Notes: generated from the sequence alone by a model not told the origin. Shown: positions 7,489-16,130, counted from the first letter of the stretch. The stretch is 64,000 bases of DNA from Amycolatopsis suaedae (GCF_004214935.1 NZ_SFCC01000001.1:496001-560000), one strand, 5' to 3'. Made by a program: numbers and translations.

Positions 7489-9748
7489 GCACACGTCCCC
7501 GTGGGTGGTGAGCCAGCTGGTCGTGGTGGCGCTCCTGCTCGCGGGCGGTGCCGGCGCGCGGCTGGTGGCCGTGCCACTGTCGGACGCGCTCTGGGCCACC
7601 GCGGCCGTGTTCGTCGCCGTTCCGGCGGCGACGTCGATGGTGCGTGCGCTGTGGCGTGCCCGGTTCGGTGTCGACGTGCTCGCCGTGCTCGCACTGGTCA
7701 CGACCGTGGCCGTGGGCGAGTACCTCGCCGGTGCCATCGTCGCCCTGATGGTGGCCACCGGTGAACTGCTGGAGGCCAGGGCGCGGCGGCGTGCCCACAA
7801 GGACCTGTCCGCGCTGACCCGGCGCCGGCCGGAGCGGGCGCGCCTGCGTGCCGGGAACGAATTGCGCACCGTCGACAGTGACCAGGTCCGGCCGGGCGAC
7901 ACCGTGGTGGTCGCCACCGGTGAGGTCGTCCCGGTGGACGGCACATTGCTCGGGACAGCGGTGTTCGACGAGTCCGCGCTGACCGGCGAGGCCGTACCGG
8001 TGACACGGCAGGCAGGCGACCGGGTTCGCAGCGGCGTGGTCAATGCCGGTGCCGCCGCCGATCTGCGTGCGGACGCGACGGCGGCGGACAGCACCTACGC
8101 CGGCGTGGTGACGCTCGCCCGTCAGGCCGCCGCCGACACCGCGCCCATCGCGCGCCTGGCCGACCGGATCGCGATCTGGTTCGTGCCGCTGGCGCTGACC
8201 ATCGCGGGTGTCGCGTGGGTTGTCGCGGGCCAGCCCGGGCCCGCGGTCGCCGTGCTCGTCACCGCGACCCCCTGTCCGTTGCTGCTCGCGGTCCCGATCG
8301 CGGTGACGTCGGGCATGTCCCGGCTGTCCCGTCGTGGCGTGGTCGTCAAGGGCGGTGCCGCGCTGGAGACCCTCGGACACGCGAGAACGCTCGTGCTGGA
8401 CAAGACCGGCACCCTGACCGAGGGACGGCCCGAGGTGGCCGACGTCGTCTGTGCCCCAGGTGTGCTGGTCACCGAGGTGCTCGCCGCGGCGGCTGCCGTC
8501 GAGCAGTACTCGTCACACGTCCTGGCCGGTGCCGTGCTCAGAGCCGCCGCGTCGCCCGGCTTCGCGGAGTCCGTTGTGGACACGCCGGGTGAGGGAGTGA
8601 CTGGGACGGTCGGTGGCAGGCGGGTGCGTGTCGGCAAGCTGCCCCAGGACCGTGCCGTGCCCGCGTGGGCGCGGGCCGCCGCCCGGCGAGGCAGGCTCGA
8701 CCTGGCCACCGTGGTGTGGGTGACGATCGATGACGAGGTCGCCGCCGCACTGCTGGTCCGCGACCGGCTGCGGTCCGACGCTCCCCGTGCTCTGCGCCGC
8801 CTGCGGGCGGCGGGGATGTCCCGCGTCGTGCTGCTCACCGGGGACCGGGTGGACAACGCCGGTGAGGTCGCGGCGATGCTGGGGCTGGACGACGTGCAGG
8901 CGCGGGCCGATCCGGCCGGCAAGGTGGACCGGGTCCGTGCCGAGCACGAGCGTGCGGTGACCGTGATGGTGGGTGACGGCGTGAACGACGCTCCCGCGCT
9001 CGCCGCCGCCGACATCGGGGTGGCGCTGGGCTCGCGTGGGTCCACAGCGGCGGTGCAGGCCGCGGACGCGGTGATCGTCGACGACCGTATCGACCGGCTG
9101 GCCGACGGAGTGGAGACGGCCCGCTACACGCGCCGGGTCGCGGCGCAGAGCGCCGTCCTGGGCACCGGACTGTCCGTTGTGGCGATGCTTCTCGCGGCGG
9201 CCGGGTGGCTGGCGCCTGTCGCCGGCGCGATCGCACAGGAGGCCATCGACGTGGCCGCCATCCTCAACGCGCTGCGCGTACTCCGGGGCCGTCGGGCCGG
9301 CTCGGCGGACGTGGACCGGCTGCTCGACCGGTTTGCCGGTGAGCACAACGAGTTGCTGACCACCCGGCTCGCGGTCCGCCAGGCGGCCGATGCGCTGTCC
9401 GGGATCGGCACGGCGGACACCGACGCGAGCGTGCGCACGGCCTACCGCATGCTCGTCGAACGGCTGCTCCCGCACGAGAACGCCGAAGAGACGCAGCTCT
9501 ACCCGGCGCTGGCCGACGCGGTGGGCGGGCCGGAGGGCACGGCCACGATGAGCCGGTCGCACGTGGAGATCGCGCGGCTCGTGCGCAGGCTCGGCAGGCA
9601 CCTCGCCGAGTCGCCCTCGGGGTTGCGGCCGGACCAGGCCGACGACCTGCGGGCCACGCTGTACGGGCTGGACGCCATCCTTACCCTGCACTTCGCGCAG
9701 GAGGAAGAGGCGTACTTCACGCTGGGATCCGACCGGCGCGAAGCCTGA
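7460..9748 (+). CDS. P1B-5-type metal-transporting ATPase with C-terminal hemerythrin domain
   Basis: A 762-residue integral membrane P-type ATPase. The membrane metal motif is TPC (270-272, in TATPCPLLLAVP), diagnostic of class P1B-5. DESALTGE (about 170), the phosphorylated Asp314 in DKTGTLTEG, and GDGVNDAP are all intact. There is no N-terminal heavy-metal domain. From about 620 a hemerythrin-like helical bundle follows, with ligand-type residues in EHNELL, PHENAEETQLYP, SRSHVEI and LHFAQEEEAYF. The same fusion is known from Acidothermus cellulolyticus, where the domain binds a di-iron centre, and a P1B-5 relative (Nia) transports Ni/Fe. Substrate and O2-sensing are inference. The GTG at 7460 overlaps DUF1918; alternative GTGs lie at 7505 and 7508. 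Confidence 0.93.
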   Translation: MPSHVTTPAEHTSPWVVSQLVVVALLLAGGAGARLVAVPLSDALWATAAVFVAVPAATSMVRALWRARFGVDVLAVLALVTTVAVGEYLAGAIVALMVATGELLEARARRRAHKDLSALTRRRPERARLRAGNELRTVDSDQVRPGDTVVVATGEVVPVDGTLLGTAVFDESALTGEAVPVTRQAGDRVRSGVVNAGAAADLRADATAADSTYAGVVTLARQAAADTAPIARLADRIAIWFVPLALTIAGVAWVVAGQPGPAVAVLVTATPCPLLLAVPIAVTSGMSRLSRRGVVVKGGAALETLGHARTLVLDKTGTLTEGRPEVADVVCAPGVLVTEVLAAAAAVEQYSSHVLAGAVLRAAASPGFAESVVDTPGEGVTGTVGGRRVRVGKLPQDRAVPAWARAAARRGRLDLATVVWVTIDDEVAAALLVRDRLRSDAPRALRRLRAAGMSRVVLLTGDRVDNAGEVAAMLGLDDVQARADPAGKVDRVRAEHERAVTVMVGDGVNDAPALAAADIGVALGSRGSTAAVQAADAVIVDDRIDRLADGVETARYTRRVAAQSAVLGTGLSVVAMLLAAAGWLAPVAGAIAQEAIDVAAILNALRVLRGRRAGSADVDRLLDRFAGEHNELLTTRLAVRQAADALSGIGTADTDASVRTAYRMLVERLLPHENAEETQLYPALADAVGGPEGTATMSRSHVEIARLVRRLGRHLAESPSGLRPDQADDLRATLYGLDAILTLHFAQEEEAYFTLGSDRREA

Positions 9749-9770
9749 CCCGCGATCGAGCCGGGGAGAC

Positions 9771-9995
9771 GCTTTCGCGTTCAAGTCGGTCGCACAGCTG
9801 CTGGCAACGCACGGGGTCAGCGCCATGCCGGTCGTTGACGAGGGCGGCCGGGTGATCGGCGTCGTGTCGGAGGCCGACCTGTTGCCGAAGCAGGCACGAA
9901 CGAGCGGCAAACGGCTGCGGGTGCGATGCGGCGCGGACGATGGTGAGGCGTGGGGTGAAGCGTCGTCGGTCGTGATCCACCGCGGGCACCCGGGC
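9771..9995 (+). pseudogene. Decayed CBS-domain gene, third copy
   Basis: Starting just after the ATPase, the frame reads FKSVAQLLATHGVSAMPVVD and then RVIGVVSEADLLPKQAR, nearly the first CBS domain of the gene at 2521. There is no start codon or N-terminal segment. After about 9920 homology resumes in another frame (AARTMVRRGVKR, compare AARTMVEHGVKH), showing an internal deletion plus frameshift; nothing recognisable of the BON domain remains. It is a recombination remnant of a tandem CBS-BON paralogue and is not expected to be functional. Confidence 0.85.
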
Positions 9996-10801
9996 CGGGC
10001 CACCGAGGACCGCGCCCCGGTACAAGAAGATGCAGGTCGACAGGATCAAGGTCACCCCCCCGCCAACGGCCGCCAACAGCTCCTCGTACTGACATCCCGC
10101 CCGCAGCCGTCCTGACCACAAGCCCAAGACTGGCGATGCAGCCGGCGCCGGATTTCCATCGACTTCGCCGCAGAGGCGAAATGCTAGTCGGACGGCAACT
10201 CAGTAGGGGCGTGAGGGAAAGCCGGCAGCCCTTGTCTGCGGCCGCGTGGCTCGAGCAGCAACTCTCTTTCTAGCCGCGAACGATAGTGGGGATGGCTGTC
10301 GCGTCCGAGCTGGGTTCTCAGCAATACCAGTCACCTGCGTGGGAAGTTGCCGCCGCTCGGTGGCAACCGGTGTCACCGGTCCTGACCGCCAAATGCTTAC
10401 ACCAGCGACCGACGCGGCGTCCCAGGTCACCCCGCCTCCAGAAGCCCTACTCAACCTCGGTGGTTCTTCCCGAGTGATGAGAATCCGCGCCCATCCGGAG
10501 ACCCGAACGGGGGATTTCGCTACATCAGTTGATACCCGGCAGCCGTTAGAGGCGAGGACGATCGTCGTGCTGAGATGCGGGCGTCCAGGGTGGGCAGGCG
10601 CGGCTGACCTGTGTTTTAGCCCGCTTACCTTGGCGGCGTCGGGGATTCGCTCATCTCCGCGGCGGGGGCTGCGAGAGGGCCGATCGGCGTAAGCGATCGT
10701 GTTAGTTTGTCCGCGAACGGGCCACATTGGGTGGTCCGTTCGCCGTATCGGTGCGTGGTGAGCAGGCCATGACCGGTTCTGCGGAGAGTCCGAGGAGACC
10801 C
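9996..10801. other. Gene-poor stretch, no supported gene
   Basis: About 800 bp are less GC-biased by codon position than the surroundings, and no frame shows a recognisable domain or good start. The longest frame (minus, 10200-10952) is arginine/proline-rich and runs antisense into the lipoprotein gene. A short dyad TTCGCC/GGCGAA lies at 10164-10180, and an imperfect 12-bp hairpin at 10714-10742 sits about 60 bp upstream of the lipoprotein start. It may be an eroded gene region. Confidence 0.5.
10714..10742. repeat. Imperfect 12-bp inverted repeat upstream of lipoprotein gene
   Basis: CGAACGGGCCAC and GTGGTCCGTTCG pair at 11 of 12 positions around a five-base loop. It is followed by about 60 bp to the start at 10802. 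It could be a terminator for something upstream or an operator. There is no T-run. Confidence 0.4.
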
Positions 10802-11416
10802 ATGAAGTTCGAACGTTACGCGATGCTGGCCGCCAGTTTTGCCGCGCTGACCCTGCTTTCCGCCTGTGGTGGTGGGGGCGACGAGCCGGCCGCGCCTCCT
10901 CCCGCGCCCCCGGCCCCACCTGCCGCAGAAGCCAGCGCGCCCGCCGGGGCACCGGCCGGTTCGGCCGAGGTCGCCGCGCCCGGCACCGAACTCAAGGTCG
11001 GCGAGCGCGCGGTGGTGGCGTTCAAGTACGGCAAGGACAAGTCCGGCACCATCGCGGTCACGGTGAACGCGATCGAACTGGGGTCGAACGCGGATCTCGC
11101 GTCCTACGGCGACAAGGCCAAGGGCATGATCCCGGTGTACATCCGGTCCACTGTGGAGAACGTCGGCGGTACCGACCTCGCCTACAGTTCGATGCGGCTC
11201 CGCGCGGTCGGCCCGGATGGCCGTGGCACCGGCGTGGTCATCACGGGGGACACCCCGCAGTGCAAGTCGGAGACCGCGAAGAAGGACTTCACCACCGTCG
11301 GCGCGAAGTACGAAACGTGTGAGCTGCAGGCGATCCGCGAAGGCGGCGAGGTCGGCGGCGCGACCTACACCGACAGCGATGAATACAAGGACGCCCCGGT
11401 CACCTGGAAGAAGTAG
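10802..11416 (+). CDS. DUF4352-type secreted lipoprotein
   Basis: A 204-residue exported lipoprotein. The signal peptide MKFERYAMLAASFAALTLLSAC ends in a lipobox (LSAC, Cys at about 22). An Ala/Pro-rich linker (about 28-55) precedes an immunoglobulin-like domain starting at ELKVGERAVV, with two cysteines likely forming a disulfide (in PQCKSE and YETCEL). This arrangement fits DUF4352/telokin-like lipoproteins. The ATG at 10802 follows GAGGAGACCC. Function unknown; it is presumably anchored on the outer face of the membrane. It is monocistronic. Confidence 0.85.
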   Translation: MKFERYAMLAASFAALTLLSACGGGGDEPAAPPPAPPAPPAAEASAPAGAPAGSAEVAAPGTELKVGERAVVAFKYGKDKSGTIAVTVNAIELGSNADLASYGDKAKGMIPVYIRSTVENVGGTDLAYSSMRLRAVGPDGRGTGVVITGDTPQCKSETAKKDFTTVGAKYETCELQAIREGGEVGGATYTDSDEYKDAPVTWKK

Positions 11417-11557
11417 GCGTGGACGAGGCGGGCCGCGGCGGCGGGATCGAACAGTCTGTTCGGCCTCGCCGGTCCCGGCCCGCAACCCGCTCCAACGTGT
11501 GTGCGGCAGCCGCCGAGGCGTCGGTCGTGCCGTGCCGTTGAGGTAGGCCTGGGCCAG

Positions 11558-12094
11558 TCAGGGGCCGGGTATCACGATGTCCCGCACGGGCGCGAGCGCG
11601 GTCGGCGGGAAGTCGAGCCAGCCGGGGCCGCGGTGGTCCTTACCCAGCAAGTGCCGGTCGGCGAACGTCTGGGTGGCGGTCAGCACGTGTGCGACCTGAG
11701 CGGGGGCCAGTTTTCCGGAAGTCATGGCCTCACCGAGTTCGTCCAGATCGAGTACGCGGTACGGGAGTCCGGGCGGGCCGACGATGAAGTCGACGTAGTG
11801 GTCGGTGACGTGAATGGTGTCGCCCTGTTCGCGGATGTCCACCAGGTCGATGTACCACCAGCCGGCCCGCTCCGGTGGGAACACCACCGGCTGGTTGAGC
11901 TGGACCGAGTCGTCCAGCAGCAGGAACGCGCGTTGCCTGCGCCCCGCGCCGGGCCGGACGTACATGCCCTCGGGAATGTCGAACTCGTAGGCGGCGACCC
12001 GGCCGGCCCGGACGCCGGGGCAGGGCAGGTCGCCACGCAACACGGTGATCTTCTCGGGACCCGGCGCCGCCGGACGAAGGTGTTCTCCAGTCAC
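11558..12094 (-). CDS. DUF402 (FomD-like) domain protein
   Basis: A 178-residue cytoplasmic protein with the DUF402 beta-barrel pattern: WWYIDLVDI, VTDHYVDFIV and YRVLDLDELGEA, whose acidic residues bind a divalent metal in the family. FomD-type members hydrolyse nucleotidyl-phosphonate intermediates and others act on nucleoside phosphates; the substrate here cannot be assigned. The GTG at 12094 starts the conserved region. The frame extends 65 codons further upstream through a probable promoter region and is not used. It is divergent from the secreted protease gene. Confidence 0.8.
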   Translation of the reverse strand: MTGEHLRPAAPGPEKITVLRGDLPCPGVRAGRVAAYEFDIPEGMYVRPGAGRRQRAFLLLDDSVQLNQPVVFPPERAGWWYIDLVDIREQGDTIHVTDHYVDFIVGPPGLPYRVLDLDELGEAMTSGKLAPAQVAHVLTATQTFADRHLLGKDHRGPGWLDFPPTALAPVRDIVIPGP

Positions 12095-12325
12095 GCGACC
12101 GAATCGTATCGGCAAGCGTGGTGGTACCCGTCGCCCTACTTTAGTCGGCGGTCGCGACGCAAACCTGTTGCCTGGCAACGCTGTTGGATACTCTCTTACT
12201 GGACCGGACCGGGGACCTCGGGAAGGTCCGTACACACCGCGGTTTGACCGGTCATTCCGTCTTCGTAGCCAACAGCGGCACGCCGTCACGGTGCGGCGCG
12301 CCTACCCGCGCGAAGGAGACCACGG

Positions 12326-13351
12326 GTGACCAAGAAGAGATCAATGACGATCATGGCAGCCTGCCTGCTGTCCGCCCTCGCTCCGCTGAGCCCCGCGGCT
12401 TTCGCAGCGCCGCAACAGGTTCCGGCCACCGACGAAACCCAGGCCGCGACCATCGAGCAGACGCTGCGTTCCACGCTCGGCGAGGCGTTCGGCGGCGCCT
12501 GGATCGACGACGCGTCCGGTGCGCTCGTGGTCGGCGTGACCGACCGGGCGAAGGCCGCCGAGGTGACCAGGGCGGGTGCCCGGCCGAAACTGGTCCGGAC
12601 CAGTGCCGCGGCCCTGGACGCGATGACGGACAAGCTGAACTCGATCGCGCCGTCGGTGCCGAAGTGGATTACCCGGTGGGGCCCCGACGTGGCGAACAAC
12701 TCGGTCACGCTGACGGTGCTGCCCGGCCACTCCGAGAAGGCGAAGGCCGTCGCGGCGGCCGCGGGGCTGTCCGAGGTCCGGGTGGAGGAGTCGCCCGAGG
12801 TACCGCAGTACTACCCCAGTTTCCAGGGCGGCGAGGCCTACAACATCGGCCAGTCCCGCTGTTCGATCGGCTTCTCGGTGCGCGGCGGGTTCGTGACCGC
12901 CGGGCACTGCCGGACGGAGACCGGCGGCGGCGCGCTGACCAAGAACGGTCAGGCACTCGGCCAGTGGGGTGGCGCGTCGTTCCCCGGCAACGACTACGCC
13001 TGGGTGCGCACCAACAGCTCCTGGACCCCGGCCGGCTCGGTGGCCGGTGTCGGCCCGGTGCGTGGCTCGACCGAGGCGGCGACCGGTGCCAGCGTGACGA
13101 AGTCCGGCTCGACCACCGGCGTCACCCGCGGCACGATCGGCCGGAAGAACCAGACGGTGAACTACCCGCAGGGATCGGTCGGCGGCCTCACCGCGACCAA
13201 CGCGCAGTGCCGGCCCGGTGATTCCGGCGGTGCGTTCATCTCCGGCACGCAGGCGCAGGGCGTCGTGTCCGGTGGGAGTACGTCCACCTGCTACTTCCAG
13301 CCGGTCAACGAGATCCTGCGAGTGTACGGGCTGTCCCTGGTGACCGGCTGA
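12326..13351 (+). CDS. Secreted S1 (streptogrisin/alpha-lytic type) serine protease
   Basis: A 341-residue preproprotease. There is a signal peptide (about 1-27) and a propeptide of the alpha-lytic type (to about 165). The mature chymotrypsin fold begins near YNIGQSRCSIGFSV. Catalytic residues are His in TAGHC, Asp in GNDYAWV and Ser in GDSGGAF; the disulfide cysteines of streptogrisins are present. The GTG start at 12326 follows CGAAGGAGAC. It is exported by Sec, auto-cleaved and active outside the cell on proteins. A 14-bp-arm hairpin after the stop terminates the transcript. A paralogue lies at 44513. Confidence 0.93.
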   Translation: MTKKRSMTIMAACLLSALAPLSPAAFAAPQQVPATDETQAATIEQTLRSTLGEAFGGAWIDDASGALVVGVTDRAKAAEVTRAGARPKLVRTSAAALDAMTDKLNSIAPSVPKWITRWGPDVANNSVTLTVLPGHSEKAKAVAAAAGLSEVRVEESPEVPQYYPSFQGGEAYNIGQSRCSIGFSVRGGFVTAGHCRTETGGGALTKNGQALGQWGGASFPGNDYAWVRTNSSWTPAGSVAGVGPVRGSTEAATGASVTKSGSTTGVTRGTIGRKNQTVNYPQGSVGGLTATNAQCRPGDSGGAFISGTQAQGVVSGGSTSTCYFQPVNEILRVYGLSLVTG

Positions 13352-13363
13352 CGCCGGTACGCC

Positions 13364-13399
13364 ACGCGCCCGGTGCGGTCCGCTGCGCACCGGGCGCGT
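13364..13399. terminator. Hairpin terminator after protease gene
   Basis: Perfect 14-bp arms ACGCGCCCGGTGCG / CGCACCGGGCGCGT are separated by eight bases, 13 bp after the protease stop codon. The T-run is absent, as is usual in high-GC actinomycetes. Confidence 0.8.
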
Positions 13400-13427
13400 C
13401 CACCCGGGCCGGGGGTTAGGGTCGGGT

Positions 13428-14408
13428 ATGCATGATCAGGCGGCGATCATCGTCATCGGCGGCGGCCTGCTGATCGGCGTGCTCGCCATCGGGCTGGCCG
13501 GCCGCCTCAGTACCCGGCGCAAGCGGCGGGAGTTCCAGCGGCTTCTGCGCCAGCAGCCGGCGCGCCATTTCCCGCCTGGCTCGGTGCAGCGGCCCTCGTT
13601 CGGCACCTTCACCGATCTCGCCGTCGTCGAAGCCGCGGAGTTCACCTACCGCGGGCACGACGTGGTGGCGTTCGTCCACTCCGTCGAGGAGGCCGACCGT
13701 GAGCGCGCCTACCGCCACGTGGTGTGGCTGCGGGCGCCGGACACCCCGCGGCTGTACGTCGGCGACCGCAGGCACCTGGGCGCCTGGCGTCCGGCCGGCG
13801 TGCCAGAGATCGAGCGGATGGGCGTGCCGGAGTTCGACGACGGCTACGTGGTCCTCTGCTCGGACGAGGCGTTCGCCCGCCGCACCCTGCCACCCGCCGC
13901 GTTACGGGAGCTGGCCCGCCGCGGCCTCGGGACGACCCCGGTCGTGCTCGCCGACGGCACCCTCGGCAAGGAGGCGTACGGCCGCTTCGACGCCACCCTG
14001 CTCACCCTCGCCGACCTGCTGGTCGACCTCACCCGGTGGCTGCCCGCGTCCGGCCGGTCCGAGGCGGCCGCGGACACGCGGGCGGCACCCGCGGTGTCCC
14101 GGCCCGCCCCGGTCGAGCGGATGCTCACCGTGACCGGCGTCGCCGGGCTGCTGCCGTTCGTGGCGTTGCTGGTTCTTCTCGGCGTGACGGCGTTCGTCAA
14201 CGCGGCAGGCTACCTCGTCGGTGCCGGCGACCGGATCCTGTTCCCCGCGCGACCGAACTTCCTGTCCCTGCTGGACAGTGGCTGGTACGGCCCGTTCAGC
14301 GACGCGGGCACCGCGCTGCAGGCGCTGGCCTTCGGCGCGCTGTTCTTCGGGCTGCCCGCGGTGGCCGCCGTGGTGGGGTTCGTGCGGGTGCGCAGGGCCA
14401 GGATTTAG
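13428..14408 (+). CDS. Membrane protein of unknown function
   Basis: A 326-residue protein with one N-terminal helix (about 6-26, IIVIGGGLLIGVLAIGLAG), a basic stretch RRKRREF, a soluble domain of about 180 residues, and two more helices near 235-260 and 300-320. The soluble part contains HVVWLRAPDTPRLYVGDRR but no motif I can assign. The ATG at 13428 begins the frame; the ribosome site is weak. It converges on the next gene, whose stop codon overlaps its own by four bases. Topology suggests a cytoplasmic domain held at the membrane. Confidence 0.75.
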   Translation: MHDQAAIIVIGGGLLIGVLAIGLAGRLSTRRKRREFQRLLRQQPARHFPPGSVQRPSFGTFTDLAVVEAAEFTYRGHDVVAFVHSVEEADRERAYRHVVWLRAPDTPRLYVGDRRHLGAWRPAGVPEIERMGVPEFDDGYVVLCSDEAFARRTLPPAALRELARRGLGTTPVVLADGTLGKEAYGRFDATLLTLADLLVDLTRWLPASGRSEAAADTRAAPAVSRPAPVERMLTVTGVAGLLPFVALLVLLGVTAFVNAAGYLVGAGDRILFPARPNFLSLLDSGWYGPFSDAGTALQALAFGALFFGLPAVAAVVGFVRVRRARI

Positions 14409-15019
14409 CCGAGCAGCCAGTCGAACTCGCCTCGCCGCGTGAGGTCCTCGACCGCGGCCTTGGCTGCGTGCCGGGTCAAGGCCGGGAGGACGATGACGTT
14501 GTCCTCGTGGAAGTCGACGGGCCGGGGCCGGCTACGGCGTTCGAAGAAGTCGTCGACGCCGTCCCATCCGACGGCCTGGGCAAGCCGCTCCAGGTCGAAG
14601 AAGGTCAGCGGGAACCGCCGTTCGCCGTAGGCCAGCTCCGCGGACAGGGTGCCGAGTTCGTCGACGCGGGTCCAGTCGGTTGCGTCGGGAACGGCGAGCG
14701 ACCACTCCGCCCCGCTCGCGGGGGCGAGGCCGAGCAGCCAGTCCAGGTGCCCGCCCGCGAGGAGCCGGTCGCCGTCTCGCCGGATGGATTCCTGTGTCAC
14801 CTCGGACACCAGGATCACGTTCGGCTCGTAGAAGGTGCCGGACTCTCCGGTCACCAGGGCGGCGTCCTGGACGATGCGGTAGGGGTCGTAGACGATCGTG
14901 GGGAACCGGCGGCTCCCGTGCTGGAGGACGGCATGCAGGAGAACGCCCCGGCTCTCGGTCACCGCCCAGTCGTAGTCGTCGAGGTCGCCGGGAAGTACCA
15001 GCGCCCATTCCGTGGTCAC
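14405..15019 (-). CDS. Hypothetical protein made of two related halves
   Basis: A 204-residue soluble protein without a known domain. The two halves resemble each other: RRFPTIVYDPYRIVQDA ... GGHLDWLLG in the first and RRFPLTFFDLERLAQAV ... RGEFDWLLG in the second. This points to an internal duplication of a unit of about 95 residues. The GTG/ATG region at 15019 gives MTTEWALVLPGDLDDYDW at the N-terminus. It converges with the preceding membrane protein with overlapping stops. Function unknown; an immunity-like or scaffold role would be guesswork. Confidence 0.72.
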   Translation of the reverse strand: MTTEWALVLPGDLDDYDWAVTESRGVLLHAVLQHGSRRFPTIVYDPYRIVQDAALVTGESGTFYEPNVILVSEVTQESIRRDGDRLLAGGHLDWLLGLAPASGAEWSLAVPDATDWTRVDELGTLSAELAYGERRFPLTFFDLERLAQAVGWDGVDDFFERRSRPRPVDFHEDNVIVLPALTRHAAKAAVEDLTRRGEFDWLLG

Positions 15020-15079
15020 GCCGATCAGTTTCGCCGCCGTGTCAACCGCTTTGCGAAGCTATGCCCCGGACGAGTGAAC

Positions 15080-15107
15080 TTGACGTTCCAGAATCTCACC
15101 TTAGGTA
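15080..15107 (+). promoter_or_regulatory. Candidate promoter for DUF4190/MmpS-like gene
   Basis: TTGACG at 15080-15085 and TAGGTA at 15102-15107 are spaced 16 bp, a reasonable sigma-70-type pair in an otherwise GC-rich gap between divergent genes. It lies about 185 bp upstream of the GTG at 15293, so a long leader would be implied. Confidence 0.3.
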
Positions 15108-15292
15108 ACAACGCCGACGGCGCCGCTCACGGTCGGTACCTGCCGAAATGCGCGACGAGTGCGGCTTCCGAGTCCGTTCCGTGACGAAGCGCGGGCTTCC
15201 GGAGCTGTTACACGCGCGGCCCATGCGACGACGGAGGCCGCAGAACGTGACCGCACTCGGTCGTGTCGCCGCTGCTCCTGAAAGAGGCAACC

Positions 15293-15952
15293 GTGTCCTA
15301 CGCTCCCACGCCGCCTTCGCCCGCCGCGGCCCAGCCGAAGAACGGCCTTGGCACCGCCGGATTCGTGCTCGGCCTGGTGGGCCTGATCTTCGCGTTCATC
15401 CCGCTCATCGGCGTGGTCGCGTGGCCGCTGACGATCCTCGGCCTGATCTTCGGCATCATCGGGACGCTGCGTGCGAACCGCGGACAGGCGAGCAACAAGG
15501 GCATGGCGATCACCGCCGTCGTACTCTCCGCCATCGGCTTGGCCATCTGCGTGATCTGGACCGCCGCGTTCGGCAAGGCCGTCAGCGACACCGCCAACGG
15601 CATGCCCACCGCGGCGGCGCCACCGGTCGTCGCGGACGCCGGATCCAGCCCAGCCAGCGCCGCACCGAGTGCGGCCGGCAAGCACACCGTGATCGTGGAG
15701 GTGACGACCGCCGCGAAGGCCAACGTGCAATGGAGCAGCGGCTGGACCACCAACTCGCAGGAAGTCGTCGAGAAGGGCAAGACCTGGAGCCAGACGCTGA
15801 CGATGGACGACCTGGCGTTCACCACGGTCACGGTGACCGCCGTCGACTTCAAGCTGGGCGACAAGGACAGCACGTGCAAGATCACCGTCGACGGCAAGAC
15901 GGTCGTGGAGCAGTCCAACAGCGTTGCCGCGCTGTGTACCTACCAGCCCTGA
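15293..15952 (+). CDS. DUF4190 membrane protein with MmpS-like C-terminal domain
   Basis: A 219-residue protein. A Pro/Ala-rich N-terminus is followed by two membrane helices (about 18-45 and 65-95; GFVLGLVGLIFAFIPLIGVV begins the first) typical of DUF4190. A Ser/Ala-rich linker leads to an extracytoplasmic beta domain (about 130-219) with HTVIVEVTTAAKANVQWSSG and a cysteine pair, resembling the MmpS/transport-accessory fold. The GTG at 15293 follows GAAAGAGGCAAC. Its function is unknown; relatives sit in the envelope. Confidence 0.78.
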   Translation: MSYAPTPPSPAAAQPKNGLGTAGFVLGLVGLIFAFIPLIGVVAWPLTILGLIFGIIGTLRANRGQASNKGMAITAVVLSAIGLAICVIWTAAFGKAVSDTANGMPTAAAPPVVADAGSSPASAAPSAAGKHTVIVEVTTAAKANVQWSSGWTTNSQEVVEKGKTWSQTLTMDDLAFTTVTVTAVDFKLGDKDSTCKITVDGKTVVEQSNSVAALCTYQP

Positions 15953-15959
15953 GCCGGGG

Positions 15960-16130
15960 TCACGCCGATCGCCGGGCGCGGCCGGCGGCCAGGTCGAGCC
16001 ATTCCCCGACGGCCAGCACCCGGGCGCGCTGCCCGGCGTAGGCGCGGAACTCCCGCTCCGGGTCGGCGACCTCGACGTAGCCCGCGATCTTGTCCGGCTG
16101 CTCGGCCTCGTAGTGCAATCGGTACGGCGT
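15960..16130 (-). pseudogene. C-terminal remnant of an unidentified gene
   Basis: The minus-strand frame ends with a coherent, acidic/basic-balanced segment (LHYEAEQPDKIAGYVEVADP, then EFRAYAGQRARVLAVGEWL) and a stop at 15960. Further upstream it turns into low-complexity antisense of the TetR remnant, and no start codon with a ribosome site precedes it. It is most likely the 3' end of a truncated gene; the family is not recognised. Confidence 0.5.

Noticed and set aside
10200..10952. 250-codon minus-strand frame
   Set aside because: It runs antisense into the lipoprotein gene, is Arg/Pro/Ser-rich, and shows no domain or start signal.
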